A stretch of DNA of 64,000 nucleotides, from positions 2,914,001-2,978,000 of the forward strand of contig NZ_JACVAE010000001.1 in NCBI RefSeq assembly GCF_014851675.1. The letters are read 5' to 3'. Below, piece after piece: positions 9,993-17,959 of this stretch. The position numbers were made by a program, and so were the translations under genes. Numbering within the stretch: position 1 is the stretch's first letter; every line of letters starts with the position of its first letter. A model generated the notes under the pieces. The model searched no databases and was not told the DNA's origin. It worked only from the letters and a program-made list of their open reading frames with translations. The DNA comes from Rhizobium sp. ARZ01. Lineage in GTDB: Bacteria > Pseudomonadota > Alphaproteobacteria > Rhizobiales > Rhizobiaceae.

Positions 9993-11020
9993 GCGTGACG
10001 ATGAATCGCCGGTCTTTCATGCGCCTTGCCAGCGCATGTCCCGCCCTCGCTTTGTTTGGCTCGGACGCGGTCGGCGACCCGCGAACACCCATTGATGACG
10101 ACGATTTTGAAGACACTCACATCGTGTTGAGCGGTGAGTTCGGCTACGAACAAAAAACCATTCGCAACCTTCGGGCCGGAGCGACTATCGATGCTCGAAA
10201 TGCTTCCTTCATAGCTGCCAACAGCCGGAACCCTAGACCAAATGCGATTCTCGGCTGCAATATAGGCACGCAGCCGGTTAACCCCTACCCCCTCGTTATT
10301 CGCAACTCACCCGAAGTACGGCTCGTCGGGGGCCGCATCAATGGTGAGGTGCCGCTTGAGGCAGACTGGCGATACACCTATTGCAATAGCGCCGCTCTGC
10401 TCGTCAGAGACGGAACGGCGAAAGCGACGATAGAGGGCGTGCGCGCGCGCCGCTGCTGGGATGGTATTCGCTTCGCCGACGGTGCGAACGGGTTTCGCGT
10501 GAAAGGCTGCTGGCTAAGTGAGATCAGGGACGATGCGGTGGAAAATGACTATCTCCTCAGCGGAGTCATAGAGGATTGCTTGTTCGATGGGTGTTTCTCG
10601 GGGATCAGCCTGGACCCAGGATCGCGTGATCGCAACGGTAGCGAGGAACTTGTAGCGATTGACCGATTGCTGATCCGCATGCGCACCTATCTCGCCAAGG
10701 GAGAGACAACGCATCAAGCCCCCGTCAAAACCGCTGACGTTTCGCCGAAATTGAAGATTACCGGGTCCGTTTTTGCACTTTCTTCCGCAGACATGCGCGG
10801 CTCTCGCCGGCTGGAGCGAACCTGGCAAAGGATGCTCGAGAGTCGCGACAACAAGCTTCTATGGCTACCGGATGAACCAATCCCGGCCACACTGCCGTTG
10901 CCGCCTGCAGGCTTTGACTTGCTTAGAGGCAACGATGCCCGCGAGTACTGGCAGAACGCTCGCCGAAGCTGGATCTCCGCCCACCCCGAGGTTCCCCGGT
11001 TCTCGGACGACGACGTGTGA
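9989..11020 (+). CDS. Tat-exported right-handed beta-helix protein
   Basis: A 343-residue protein that begins with a twin-arginine type signal (NRRSFMRLASACPALALF). Residues 45-250 carry short strand-turn repeats typical of a right-handed parallel beta-helix (PbH1 repeats), such as the successive IRNSPEVRLVGGRING, ATIEGVRARRCWDGI and VIEDCLFDGCFSGI segments. Parallel beta-helix proteins in polysaccharide loci are usually lyases, hydrolases or epimerases acting on the polymer. No catalytic signature could be assigned. The ATG at 9989 overlaps the stop of the preceding gene, so it is in the same operon. A periplasmic enzyme trimming or modifying the exopolysaccharide is inferred. Confidence 0.65.
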   Translation: MSVTMNRRSFMRLASACPALALFGSDAVGDPRTPIDDDDFEDTHIVLSGEFGYEQKTIRNLRAGATIDARNASFIAANSRNPRPNAILGCNIGTQPVNPYPLVIRNSPEVRLVGGRINGEVPLEADWRYTYCNSAALLVRDGTAKATIEGVRARRCWDGIRFADGANGFRVKGCWLSEIRDDAVENDYLLSGVIEDCLFDGCFSGISLDPGSRDRNGSEELVAIDRLLIRMRTYLAKGETTHQAPVKTADVSPKLKITGSVFALSSADMRGSRRLERTWQRMLESRDNKLLWLPDEPIPATLPLPPAGFDLLRGNDAREYWQNARRSWISAHPEVPRFSDDDV

Positions 11021-11143
11021 AAGTTCATCCCAAAGGCGCGGCGCGGACCCCAAACGCCACCACCTTGCCGGTTGATCGGCAGCGCTCGGACGGCGCCAGG
11101 TAAGCCCATCCATGAAGTCGAATCGGACGCAAAGGTAGGCACC

Positions 11144-13318
11144 ATGAAAGCCAGGGAAGTCGAGCTGTTGTGCACGCTTGGTCCAGCATCCCTCAATGAC
11201 CATGTCATCCATTGGCTTGAGCGGGCTGGTACCTCGCTCTTGCGCCTCAACTTATCACACACGAAGGTCGAGGATCTCGAGCGGATCATCACCTTCGTCC
11301 AGCAGCGAACATCCGTCCCTCTTTGTCTGGACACCGAAGGCGCGCAGGTTCGCACCGGACCATTGGCTGACGGCAAGGTAACCGTGCGGGAGAACCGGTT
11401 TTTGACCGCTTATGCCCTGCCCGTAGCGGGCGACCAGTTCAGTATCAGTCTGTACCCGGCATATATCATCAACAAACTCGAACTCGGCGACTTTGTTAGC
11501 ATCGATTTCAATGCGGTCCTGGCTCAGGTTGTGGAAAAGCGTAACGACGAAGTCATCCTGAGAATCCTGAACGGCGGGGAGATCGGTCAGAACAAGGCGG
11601 TGACGGTTCAGCGGCCGCTCGATATGCCGCCTCTCACCGGGAAAGACATCTCAGCGATTGCAATCGGCCGCCGAATGGGCATCCGCCATTTCGCGCTCTC
11701 CTTCGCGCATCGCGCCTCGGATATCAACGTGATCCGGTCACATACCGGCGACAACGCGACGATAATATCCAAGATTGAGTGCCTGAGCGGGCTGCGGAAC
11801 CTGGCAGCCATAGCCGAGAAGTCAGATGCAATCCTCATAGACCGTGGCGACCTCTCCCGGGAAGTTCCGATCGAACAGATTCCCGCGATTCAGAAGATGA
11901 TCATTCACGGCGCGAAAGCACATGGCGCCAAAGTCTATGTCGCGACAAACCTGCTCGAATCGATGACGAGCGCGCCGACACCAACCCGAGCTGAGGTCAA
12001 CGACATCTACAACACTCTGGCCGATGGCGCCGACGGCCTCGTCCTGGCGGCGGAGACCGCCATCGGTCTGTACCCGGTAAACTGCGCGAGGATGGTGGTA
12101 AAGGTAGCCCAGCAATTCCAACGGAGCAACGGCACGCGGCAGATCCGCGTGCGCCCTTCGTCGCTGATGGCCGGCGTCGAGCCCCACGGCGGGCGTCTCC
12201 TTTGCCAGGCCGCGGGGCTAGCCGAGATTCCGGACATCCAGGATTTGCCAGCAATCACTGTCGGCGATGAAGAGCTAACCGATGTCGAACAGATTGTCCG
12301 CGGCACCTTCTCGCCCCTTCGAGGCTTCATGGACAGGACTTGCCTAGAGAGCGTGCTCGAGGACAAACGGCTCCCCTCCGGACTGATCTGGACGATGCCA
12401 GTGGTGCTAGCCGTACCCGACAAAGCCGCAATCCGCTTCTCGAAGGGGGACCGTGTCCTACTGTCCACCAAATGCGGCTCGCCGCATTCCCTGCTCGAAG
12501 TATCCGAAGCCTATGACTTCGAGCCCGAACTGCTGGCGCGCAAATGGTTCGGCACTGACTCGCGCAAACACCCCGGTGCCGCCCGTGTGCTGGCGCGCGG
12601 CGGCCACTTTTTGGCGGGCAACGTCACCCTCATTCAGCCGCTGCCCTTGCCATACCGGCGCTATGACCTGACCCCTTCCCAGTTGCGAACAGTTTTTGCT
12701 CACAAAGGTTGGAGCCGGGTAGTCGCGTTCCACACCCGCAACCTCGTCCATCGCGGGCACGAGAGGATCCAGATCGAGGCCCTGGAACGCACCTATGCTG
12801 ACGGCCTGTTGATCAACCCCATCGTGGGACATGCCAGGCGCGGAGACTTCCTGCCGCATCTCATCCTCGACGGCTACCGGGCCATGCTCGATTACGGGAT
12901 CTACCCCCCGGGCAAAGTGGTGCTTGCAAGCTTCATCACCTATCCGCGGTTTGCCGGCCCCCGCGAGGCGGTTTTCACCGCTCTCTGCCGTAAGAACATG
13001 GGCTGCAGCCATTTCATCATCGGACGCGATCATTCAGGCGTCGGCGGTTTCTATGGGCCAAATGCCAGCCGGGAGCTATTCGAAGAACTCGGTGAGCTCG
13101 GCATCGAGCCGATCTTCTTTGACCCCGTCGGCTATGACACCCAGTCCGAACGCTACGTCGATCTGAATGCCTGCAGGACCGCCAAGCCCATCAGCGGCAC
13201 GGAAATCAGGCGCGCCCTGATGGCGGGCGAAGCGCTGCCGAACTGGATGATGCGCTCCGAGGTGCAGGACGTCGTCCGAGCCGAGTTGATGATGAAGCAT
13301 GCCCTGTTCCAGGAATAG
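11144..13318 (+). CDS. Pyruvate kinase-like / ATP sulfurylase (sulfate adenylyltransferase) fusion
   Basis: A 724-residue two-enzyme protein. Residues about 1-330 match the catalytic barrel and B domain of pyruvate kinase: CTLGPAS, LRLNLSHT, LDTEGAQVRTG, the active-site lysine in SKIE, DRGDL, ATNLLESM and PTRAEVNDIYN. The C-terminal allosteric domain of pyruvate kinase is absent. Residues about 345-724 are a full ATP sulfurylase with FHTRNLVHRGHE, GRDHSGVGGFYG and ISGTEIRRAL. ATP sulfurylase turns ATP and sulfate into APS and pyrophosphate. The kinase half could regenerate ATP from PEP, since its key residues are present. The frame opens at 11072, but the ATG at 11144 after AAAGGTAGG starts just before the kinase domain. 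The APS kinase gene follows 20 bases later. Confidence 0.88.
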   Translation: MKAREVELLCTLGPASLNDHVIHWLERAGTSLLRLNLSHTKVEDLERIITFVQQRTSVPLCLDTEGAQVRTGPLADGKVTVRENRFLTAYALPVAGDQFSISLYPAYIINKLELGDFVSIDFNAVLAQVVEKRNDEVILRILNGGEIGQNKAVTVQRPLDMPPLTGKDISAIAIGRRMGIRHFALSFAHRASDINVIRSHTGDNATIISKIECLSGLRNLAAIAEKSDAILIDRGDLSREVPIEQIPAIQKMIIHGAKAHGAKVYVATNLLESMTSAPTPTRAEVNDIYNTLADGADGLVLAAETAIGLYPVNCARMVVKVAQQFQRSNGTRQIRVRPSSLMAGVEPHGGRLLCQAAGLAEIPDIQDLPAITVGDEELTDVEQIVRGTFSPLRGFMDRTCLESVLEDKRLPSGLIWTMPVVLAVPDKAAIRFSKGDRVLLSTKCGSPHSLLEVSEAYDFEPELLARKWFGTDSRKHPGAARVLARGGHFLAGNVTLIQPLPLPYRRYDLTPSQLRTVFAHKGWSRVVAFHTRNLVHRGHERIQIEALERTYADGLLINPIVGHARRGDFLPHLILDGYRAMLDYGIYPPGKVVLASFITYPRFAGPREAVFTALCRKNMGCSHFIIGRDHSGVGGFYGPNASRELFEELGELGIEPIFFDPVGYDTQSERYVDLNACRTAKPISGTEIRRALMAGEALPNWMMRSEVQDVVRAELMMKHALFQE

Positions 13319-13338
13319 CACGAGGCTGGAGAGGTCCG

Positions 13339-13923
13339 ATGGTGAACGAAATGACGTATCTAGGGACCGAAGTTCGACAGAAGCGCCCTCATTTGCAAGC
13401 TGGAACAGTGCTGTGGCTGCTCGGACCGACCTCAGCCGGCAAGACGACACTGGGGACCCGTGTCGTCGCGGACTTAAGAAAGAATGGGATTCCCGCCATT
13501 CTCTTCGACGGCGACGAGGTCCGCGGTTTCTTCGGTGATGAGTTCGGATTCGGCGCAGGAAGTCGGTTGCACGTCGTCTCGATCCTGGTCCACTTGGCGA
13601 ACAAGGCTGCCGAGGCCGGCCTTAGCGTCGTCGTCGCGGCGCTTACTGCCGGGCAGGACGCTCGCGACTATATTCGCGAGAATGTTAAAAACCTGACGAT
13701 CGGCTACGTCGCCTGCTCCATCCAAGGCTGCGCTGAAAGGGATCCGAAGGGGCTCTACGCCAAGGCAATGCGCGGCGAGATCGATACTCTCATCGGCTAC
13801 AACAGCGCCTATCAGCCTCCAGAAAGCCCAGACCTCGTCCTCGATACCGAGTCACGTTCCCTAGACGAACTTTCTGCGCAAATCGTGGCCTCCTATGCGC
13901 AAGGTTGCCGGCCTTGCACATAG
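13339..13923 (+). CDS. cysC: Adenylylsulfate (APS) kinase
   Basis: A 194-residue kinase that phosphorylates APS to PAPS, the universal sulfate donor. The P-loop GPTSAGKTT is at about 31-39, followed by the DGDEVR motif characteristic of CysC near 56-61 and the HVVSILVHLANKAAEAG helix. The APS-binding lid region is shorter and more divergent than in E. coli CysC, for example where FSREDR would be expected. An ATG at 13339 lies 9 bases after GAGAGG. The upstream sulfurylase fusion makes its substrate and the sulfotransferase at 25530-26408 is a likely user of its product. Similarity to other small kinases is possible but the operon context argues for APS kinase. Confidence 0.82.
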   Translation: MVNEMTYLGTEVRQKRPHLQAGTVLWLLGPTSAGKTTLGTRVVADLRKNGIPAILFDGDEVRGFFGDEFGFGAGSRLHVVSILVHLANKAAEAGLSVVVAALTAGQDARDYIRENVKNLTIGYVACSIQGCAERDPKGLYAKAMRGEIDTLIGYNSAYQPPESPDLVLDTESRSLDELSAQIVASYAQGCRPCT

Positions 13924-13981
13924 GGCGCGACTGATGAGCACTGGAACCATCTTCTGAACACGCGGCCTTTACGGTGACACC

Positions 13982-15238
13982 ATGAACGATTCCGAACTCG
14001 CCCGTTTCTTCCTGTCGCTGGTTCTTCTGCTCGTCGGCGCACTGGCCGGCGGCCACCTGTTCGAGCGGCTGAAGATGCCGCGCGTTATCGGCGAGATCGT
14101 CGGCGGAATAGCACTTGGCCCGTCGGTACTGGGCAACATAGCGCCCGAGGCACACAGGTGGTTATTTGCCGGTTTTCCAGCACAGACTGCCCTGCTCTCT
14201 GCCTTCTATTGGTTTGGCCTTGTCCTCCTAATGTTCATAGCGGGATTCAAGATGCAGGCCGATGGAGCAGCGGGATCACGCCACATCGTCTTGGCACTGG
14301 TGGTCGGCGCGCTAGTGATCCCATTCGCGCTGGGTTATGCAGGCGCGCCGCTGTTTGCCGACACAAGGCTCGGCGATCCCTTAGCGTTCAAGCTGGTAAT
14401 GGGTATTGCCGTAGCCGTGACGTCGATCCCGGTCATCTCGCGTATCTTTCTCGACTTGGGCTTGATGGGCACACCATTTGCGTGCAACGTAATCGGATCC
14501 GCGACCATTCAGGATCTCGTCCTCTGGACGATTCTGGCGGTCGCCACGGCCGTACAGAGCGGCGACGCCGCCGATGCGACAGGCATCGGGCGTGTGGTCG
14601 CGACCACCCTCGCCTTCGTGCTTGTCTCGCTTTTCTTTGTGCCAGCAGGCGTGCGGGCGCTCCGCCGATGGATCATCGGGAAGTCGAGCGAAGCTTCCCT
14701 CACCGGGTATAGCATGCTGCTGTGCCTGATCTTCGTCGCTGCCGCGAGCCTTTTGAAGGTAAATATCGTCTTTGCAGCGCTCGTGGCGGGCCTTGTGTTG
14801 GCGCGCTTTCCCTCGCGCCATCTTGCTCCCGTGAAGCAACATATCGCGGATATCTCGATCTGGTTTTTCGTGCCGATATACTTCGCGCTCGTCGGGCAGC
14901 GGCTTGACCTCGCCCAACAATTTGACGCCACCCTGACCCTGTTGTTCATCGTCGCGAGCACGATCATCAAGCTGGCGAGTTGCACCGTTGCCGCCAGAGC
15001 GGCAAACATCGACTGGGCCAAGGCGCTTGACTACGGCATAGCGATGAACACACGCGGTGGGCCGGGTATCGTGCTCGCAAGCGTGGCCCGTGCCGCCAAC
15101 ATCATCGACGATCGCATGTTCACGGCACTTGTCCTCGCCTCGATCCTCACCTCGCTGGCCACTGGTCTGTGGCTGCGCTGGCGGTTCGTGCGCAACCCCA
15201 TGCTATTTTCCGAACCGGCGCGCTTGCCGGCGGAGTGA
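13982..15238 (+). CDS. CPA2-type cation/proton antiporter
   Basis: A 418-residue inner-membrane protein with about twelve hydrophobic segments of the monovalent cation:proton antiporter-2 family (KefB/NapA-like, Na_H_Exchanger fold). The N terminus has the typical GGHLFERLKMPRVIGEIVGG and LGPSVLG, and the C-terminal half has MNTRGGPGIVLASVA, which matches the conserved NxRG stretch. No cytosolic RCK/TrkA domain follows, so it is a short form. It would exchange Na+ or K+ for protons. In the sulfation operon it might balance charge or pH during production of a polyanionic polymer, which is speculation. The ATG at 13982 follows a modest ACGGTGAC site, 58 bases after the kinase gene. Confidence 0.85.
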   Translation: MNDSELARFFLSLVLLLVGALAGGHLFERLKMPRVIGEIVGGIALGPSVLGNIAPEAHRWLFAGFPAQTALLSAFYWFGLVLLMFIAGFKMQADGAAGSRHIVLALVVGALVIPFALGYAGAPLFADTRLGDPLAFKLVMGIAVAVTSIPVISRIFLDLGLMGTPFACNVIGSATIQDLVLWTILAVATAVQSGDAADATGIGRVVATTLAFVLVSLFFVPAGVRALRRWIIGKSSEASLTGYSMLLCLIFVAAASLLKVNIVFAALVAGLVLARFPSRHLAPVKQHIADISIWFFVPIYFALVGQRLDLAQQFDATLTLLFIVASTIIKLASCTVAARAANIDWAKALDYGIAMNTRGGPGIVLASVARAANIIDDRMFTALVLASILTSLATGLWLRWRFVRNPMLFSEPARLPAE

Positions 15239-15288
15239 ATGTGGCGCGCGGCTGGCAAACGGCGTGTCAGGGAACAGATCGACGACCG

Positions 15289-16413
15289 ATGGAAGCTCAC
15301 GCACGAGACCCGGCCGATGACGCGTCGTCACAATTCATGATCCTGGCGCGGCTTGTGCACATAAAGGGGCAGAATGTTCTGTTCAGTGAATCCCAGCGCG
15401 CGATTTTTGCCCTAAACGACTCCGCCGCGGAAATTTGGCGCCTGCTGCAGGAAGGCACGCCAGCCTATGCCACTTCAGGCAGCTACGTTGATCCCCTGGA
15501 TGTGAATGGGCACGTCAAGGCCGCACTCAAGGATTGGGAGCGCCTGGGCCTCATTCGGCCCCGCATATCTTCGATCGACCTTTCGCCCCATGCGCATGTG
15601 AACCAGGTACTGGCCGTTGCGGGGCGCCGCATTCGCATCCTCTATCCGGCAGCCCATGCCTTTCCGGCAAACACCGTTTTCAAGCATCTCGAGGCCCAAG
15701 AGGAGACGGCCGACACTTTGCTTCAACTGGTTGAGCACGGCGATCGGCTGCACCTGCTTCGCAACGGCGATTGGCTTTCGTCCTGCGCCCCCGACGAAAT
15801 CGCAACGGCCCTGAAGGGGGAGTTGCTGAGCGACGTTCTCAGACACTGCCCCTATGAGCTCGCTCTCCATGCGGCTGCCCTCATCAAGGGGGAACGCATC
15901 GTGCTGCTTTGCGGCAATCCAGGCGCAGGCAAGACAACGCTAACATTGGCGTTGGCCCAGGTCGGGTTTGGCTTTGCCGCCGACGATGTAACGCTGCTGA
16001 ATTCAGACGGGCTCGGCGTGGGGCTTCCATTTGCTCCCGCAGTCAAGCCGGGCGCGTGGTCCCTTCTGGCCAAACACGTCCCTGGCCTCGATATTGCTCC
16101 GATCTTCCGACGTCCGGACGGCAAGCGCGTGCGTTATGTCGTGCCTACGTCTATAACCGTATCGTCGGCGCCCCGGCCCATAGGCGCTGTCATCCTGCTC
16201 CGTCGAGATCACAATGCGAGGCCGAGCTTGGATCCGGTCGACCCGGTGGCTGCACTGCGCGGCCTACTTAGCGGCGCGTTTGCACCCGGCGGTGAACTAA
16301 GCGCCGCCGCCTTCGATGTCCTCGCCGGCGTGATTGGATCAGCACCGGTCTATAGCCTGACCTATTCCGGGCTCGATGACGCGGTAGACCTGATTGGCCG
16401 AGCTTGCCCATGA
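15289..16413 (+). CDS. PqqD-like / HPr-kinase-like fusion protein
   Basis: A protein of about 374 residues joining two modules. Residues about 15-90 resemble PqqD-family peptide chaperones (LVHIKGQNVLFSESQ, then FALNDSAAEIWRLLQEG). Residues about 180-370 resemble the HPr kinase/phosphorylase C-terminal fold, with ELALHAAALIKGERIVLLCG, Walker A GNPGAGKTT near 214 and ADDVTLL after it. In HPr kinase the second motif contains the catalytic base region. Proteins of this kind (HPr-rel-A type) occur in alphaproteobacterial polysaccharide loci without a known substrate. The start is uncertain: ATG 15289 or GTG 15241, the latter with a GGCGGAG site. Its stop overlaps the next gene's ATG by 4 bases. 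The small His-tailed protein at 17504 is the candidate target. Confidence 0.78.
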   Translation: MEAHARDPADDASSQFMILARLVHIKGQNVLFSESQRAIFALNDSAAEIWRLLQEGTPAYATSGSYVDPLDVNGHVKAALKDWERLGLIRPRISSIDLSPHAHVNQVLAVAGRRIRILYPAAHAFPANTVFKHLEAQEETADTLLQLVEHGDRLHLLRNGDWLSSCAPDEIATALKGELLSDVLRHCPYELALHAAALIKGERIVLLCGNPGAGKTTLTLALAQVGFGFAADDVTLLNSDGLGVGLPFAPAVKPGAWSLLAKHVPGLDIAPIFRRPDGKRVRYVVPTSITVSSAPRPIGAVILLRRDHNARPSLDPVDPVAALRGLLSGAFAPGGELSAAAFDVLAGVIGSAPVYSLTYSGLDDAVDLIGRACP

Positions 16414-17411
16414 TACGGGCCGCCAACACGCTTGACGCATTGGTCGCCGGACTTCGCGGCCATCTCGTATCCAACGCCGACTGGCAAGCAGTGATTGCAC
16501 TTGCAAACCACACATTGCTGACGCCTGCTCTGTTCTCATCGCTCGAACAGACCGGTCAGATACAGCGGGTCCCCAGTGATGTGCGCAAATATCTGCAGTT
16601 TATTCATGATTGCAATCGGGAACGAAACATGCGCTTGCGGGCGCAGCTGAAAGAGGCCGTCACTGCGCTCAACAAACGCGGCATCGTTCCGGTTCTGTTG
16701 AAGGGAGCGGTTCCGTTGTTTCTTTCTCGGCCCGTTCTCCCCTCGAGCAGAATGACAAGCGATCTCGATATAGGCGTAGCAGCGCGCGAGGAGGCATCCG
16801 CCCAAGCCTGCCTCGAAGAGCTTGGCTACCTTCAGGTCCCTAACGAGCGCGGCATGGCGCGCCCGCAGGACGCCGGGCTGCTCGAACTCCGGCCGTACCG
16901 TCCACACAGCTTTGAGCGCCCGAAGCTCGTGCTGCAGAATGACCTTCGAGTGAAAGTTCCTTCCGCTCAATCTCGCGCCCTGCACTGGATCTTGCATGAC
17001 CTTGTAAAGGAAGGAGATTACTTGCGCGGAAGGATTGATCTCCGGCACTTGCATGATTTGGCGCAATTGGCAGAAAGCGATGGAATTGACTGGACTGCCT
17101 TGCGGGCATCGGTGCCGGATAGAGGCGTGCGCAACGCCATCGACACACAACTGCTGGCCATGCACTCCTTCTTTGGAACCAGCATTCCGGTCGAGTGCAT
17201 GCAGCGTCCGATAATTCGTCTCCAGCATTGGAGGCGCGTCATTACATCCAGACACCCTGTCTTCGGCGCCCCGCTGCGCTTCGCCGGTAATATTTTGTGG
17301 GGCGCCAGGCGGCTTTCACGCGCCCAAGAACTGGCAAGACGTGATCCGGTCTATCTCCTGCGCCGAATCGCAATCATTCTCCTGAACGGAGATCTTCGCT
17401 CGAAGATTTAG
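16410..17411 (+). CDS. Nucleotidyltransferase family protein (NTP_transf_5-like)
   Basis: A 333-residue cytoplasmic protein of the uncharacterised nucleotidyltransferase family found next to HPr-kinase-like genes. Residues about 88-100 (VPVLLKGAVPLFL) and the acidic motif SDLDIGV near 114-120 form the polymerase-beta-like nucleotide-transfer site. A conserved helical C terminus follows, including RIDLRHLHDLAQLAE. It probably transfers a nucleotide to a protein, peptide or sugar; the acceptor is unknown. The ATG at 16410 overlaps the stop of the PqqD-kinase gene as ATGA, so the pair is translationally coupled. I therefore treat it as part of one modification unit with the preceding gene and the small protein that follows. 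Confidence 0.75.
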   Translation: MIRAANTLDALVAGLRGHLVSNADWQAVIALANHTLLTPALFSSLEQTGQIQRVPSDVRKYLQFIHDCNRERNMRLRAQLKEAVTALNKRGIVPVLLKGAVPLFLSRPVLPSSRMTSDLDIGVAAREEASAQACLEELGYLQVPNERGMARPQDAGLLELRPYRPHSFERPKLVLQNDLRVKVPSAQSRALHWILHDLVKEGDYLRGRIDLRHLHDLAQLAESDGIDWTALRASVPDRGVRNAIDTQLLAMHSFFGTSIPVECMQRPIIRLQHWRRVITSRHPVFGAPLRFAGNILWGARRLSRAQELARRDPVYLLRRIAIILLNGDLRSKI

Positions 17412-17503
17412 ACTATTTTCGCACGAACTTGCCTGATTGCATCTATGAAGGCGAAATGGTAATATCAAGACGTTACTCTAAGGTGATGTATAGGTGACCT
17501 ATC

Positions 17504-17770
17504 ATGCCCGAAGATAGAGCAAATGGCGTAGAAAAAACAACCGAAAGCCTGACATCTGAATCTGAAGCTCGCCGAGCTTTTCTCAAGAAGGCCGGGCGTT
17601 TCGCCGCTGTTACACCTCCATCCATAACCCTCCTGCTTGGTACAAGTTTAAGTTCGCGCGCTATTGCCAAGTCCAACGGCTCGCGCCCCGGTCATGGCTG
17701 GGGAGACAAAAACCATACGCACTACCACAAGAAACACTCCGACTTTGGTGGCGGGAAACATAAGCGGTGA
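17504..17770 (+). CDS. Small Tat-like protein with His/Gly-rich C terminus
   Basis: An 88-residue protein with three zones. Residues 1-22 are acidic and polar. Residues 23-54 look like a twin-arginine leader or membrane anchor (RRAFLKKAGRFAAV, then TPPSITLLLGTSLSSRAIA). Residues 55-88 are rich in His, Gly and Lys (HGWGDKNHTHYHKKH and GGGKHKR), with six histidines. Similar short proteins with the FAAVTPP-type leader occur in alphaproteobacterial polysaccharide loci, as far as I recall. The tail could bind a metal or be a modified peptide core. The ATG at 17504 has no strong Shine-Dalgarno (weak AGGTGAC). It lies 92 bases after the nucleotidyltransferase and is closed by a strong terminator, so it ends the operon. 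Confidence 0.7.
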   Translation: MPEDRANGVEKTTESLTSESEARRAFLKKAGRFAAVTPPSITLLLGTSLSSRAIAKSNGSRPGHGWGDKNHTHYHKKHSDFGGGKHKR

Positions 17771-17840
17771 CCGTCAGGGGATGGTCGACCAGTGCGCCGC
17801 TTCAAGCGCTCTGGTCGGGGCGGGTTTCCCCAATGCATCA

Positions 17841-17870
17841 AAAAACCCCTGGCAAACGCCAGGGGTTTTT
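17841..17870. terminator. Strong bidirectional intrinsic terminator
   Basis: A perfect 13-bp inverted repeat around an AAAC loop: AAAAACCCCTGGC pairs with GCCAGGGGTTTTT. Because it starts with A's and ends with T's it works in both directions. It closes the rightward operon ending at 17770 and the leftward gene ending at 17960. Confidence 0.93.
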
Positions 17871-17880
17871 CAGCAGTCTG

Positions 17881-17904
17881 AGCCGGCAGCGATGCCGGCT
17901 TTTT
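17881..17904 (+). terminator. Second, tandem intrinsic terminator
   Basis: An 8-bp stem (AGCCGGCA / TGCCGGCT) with a GCGA tetraloop, followed by TTTT, lies 10 bases after the first terminator. The orientation fits rightward transcription and makes a back-up stop between convergent operons. Confidence 0.8.
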
Positions 17905-17959
17905 GCGTTGTTGCGTTCGCCGGGGAAAGCTCTGGCCCGCCGGACGGGAAGCAGGCGGA

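Noticed and set aside
11144..13923. NodP/NodQ or CysD/CysN-type sulfate activation
   Set aside because: The sulfurylase is the single-chain ATP sulfurylase type (HTRNLVHRGHE, GRDHSG) fused to a pyruvate kinase-like domain, not the CysD/CysN GTPase pair.
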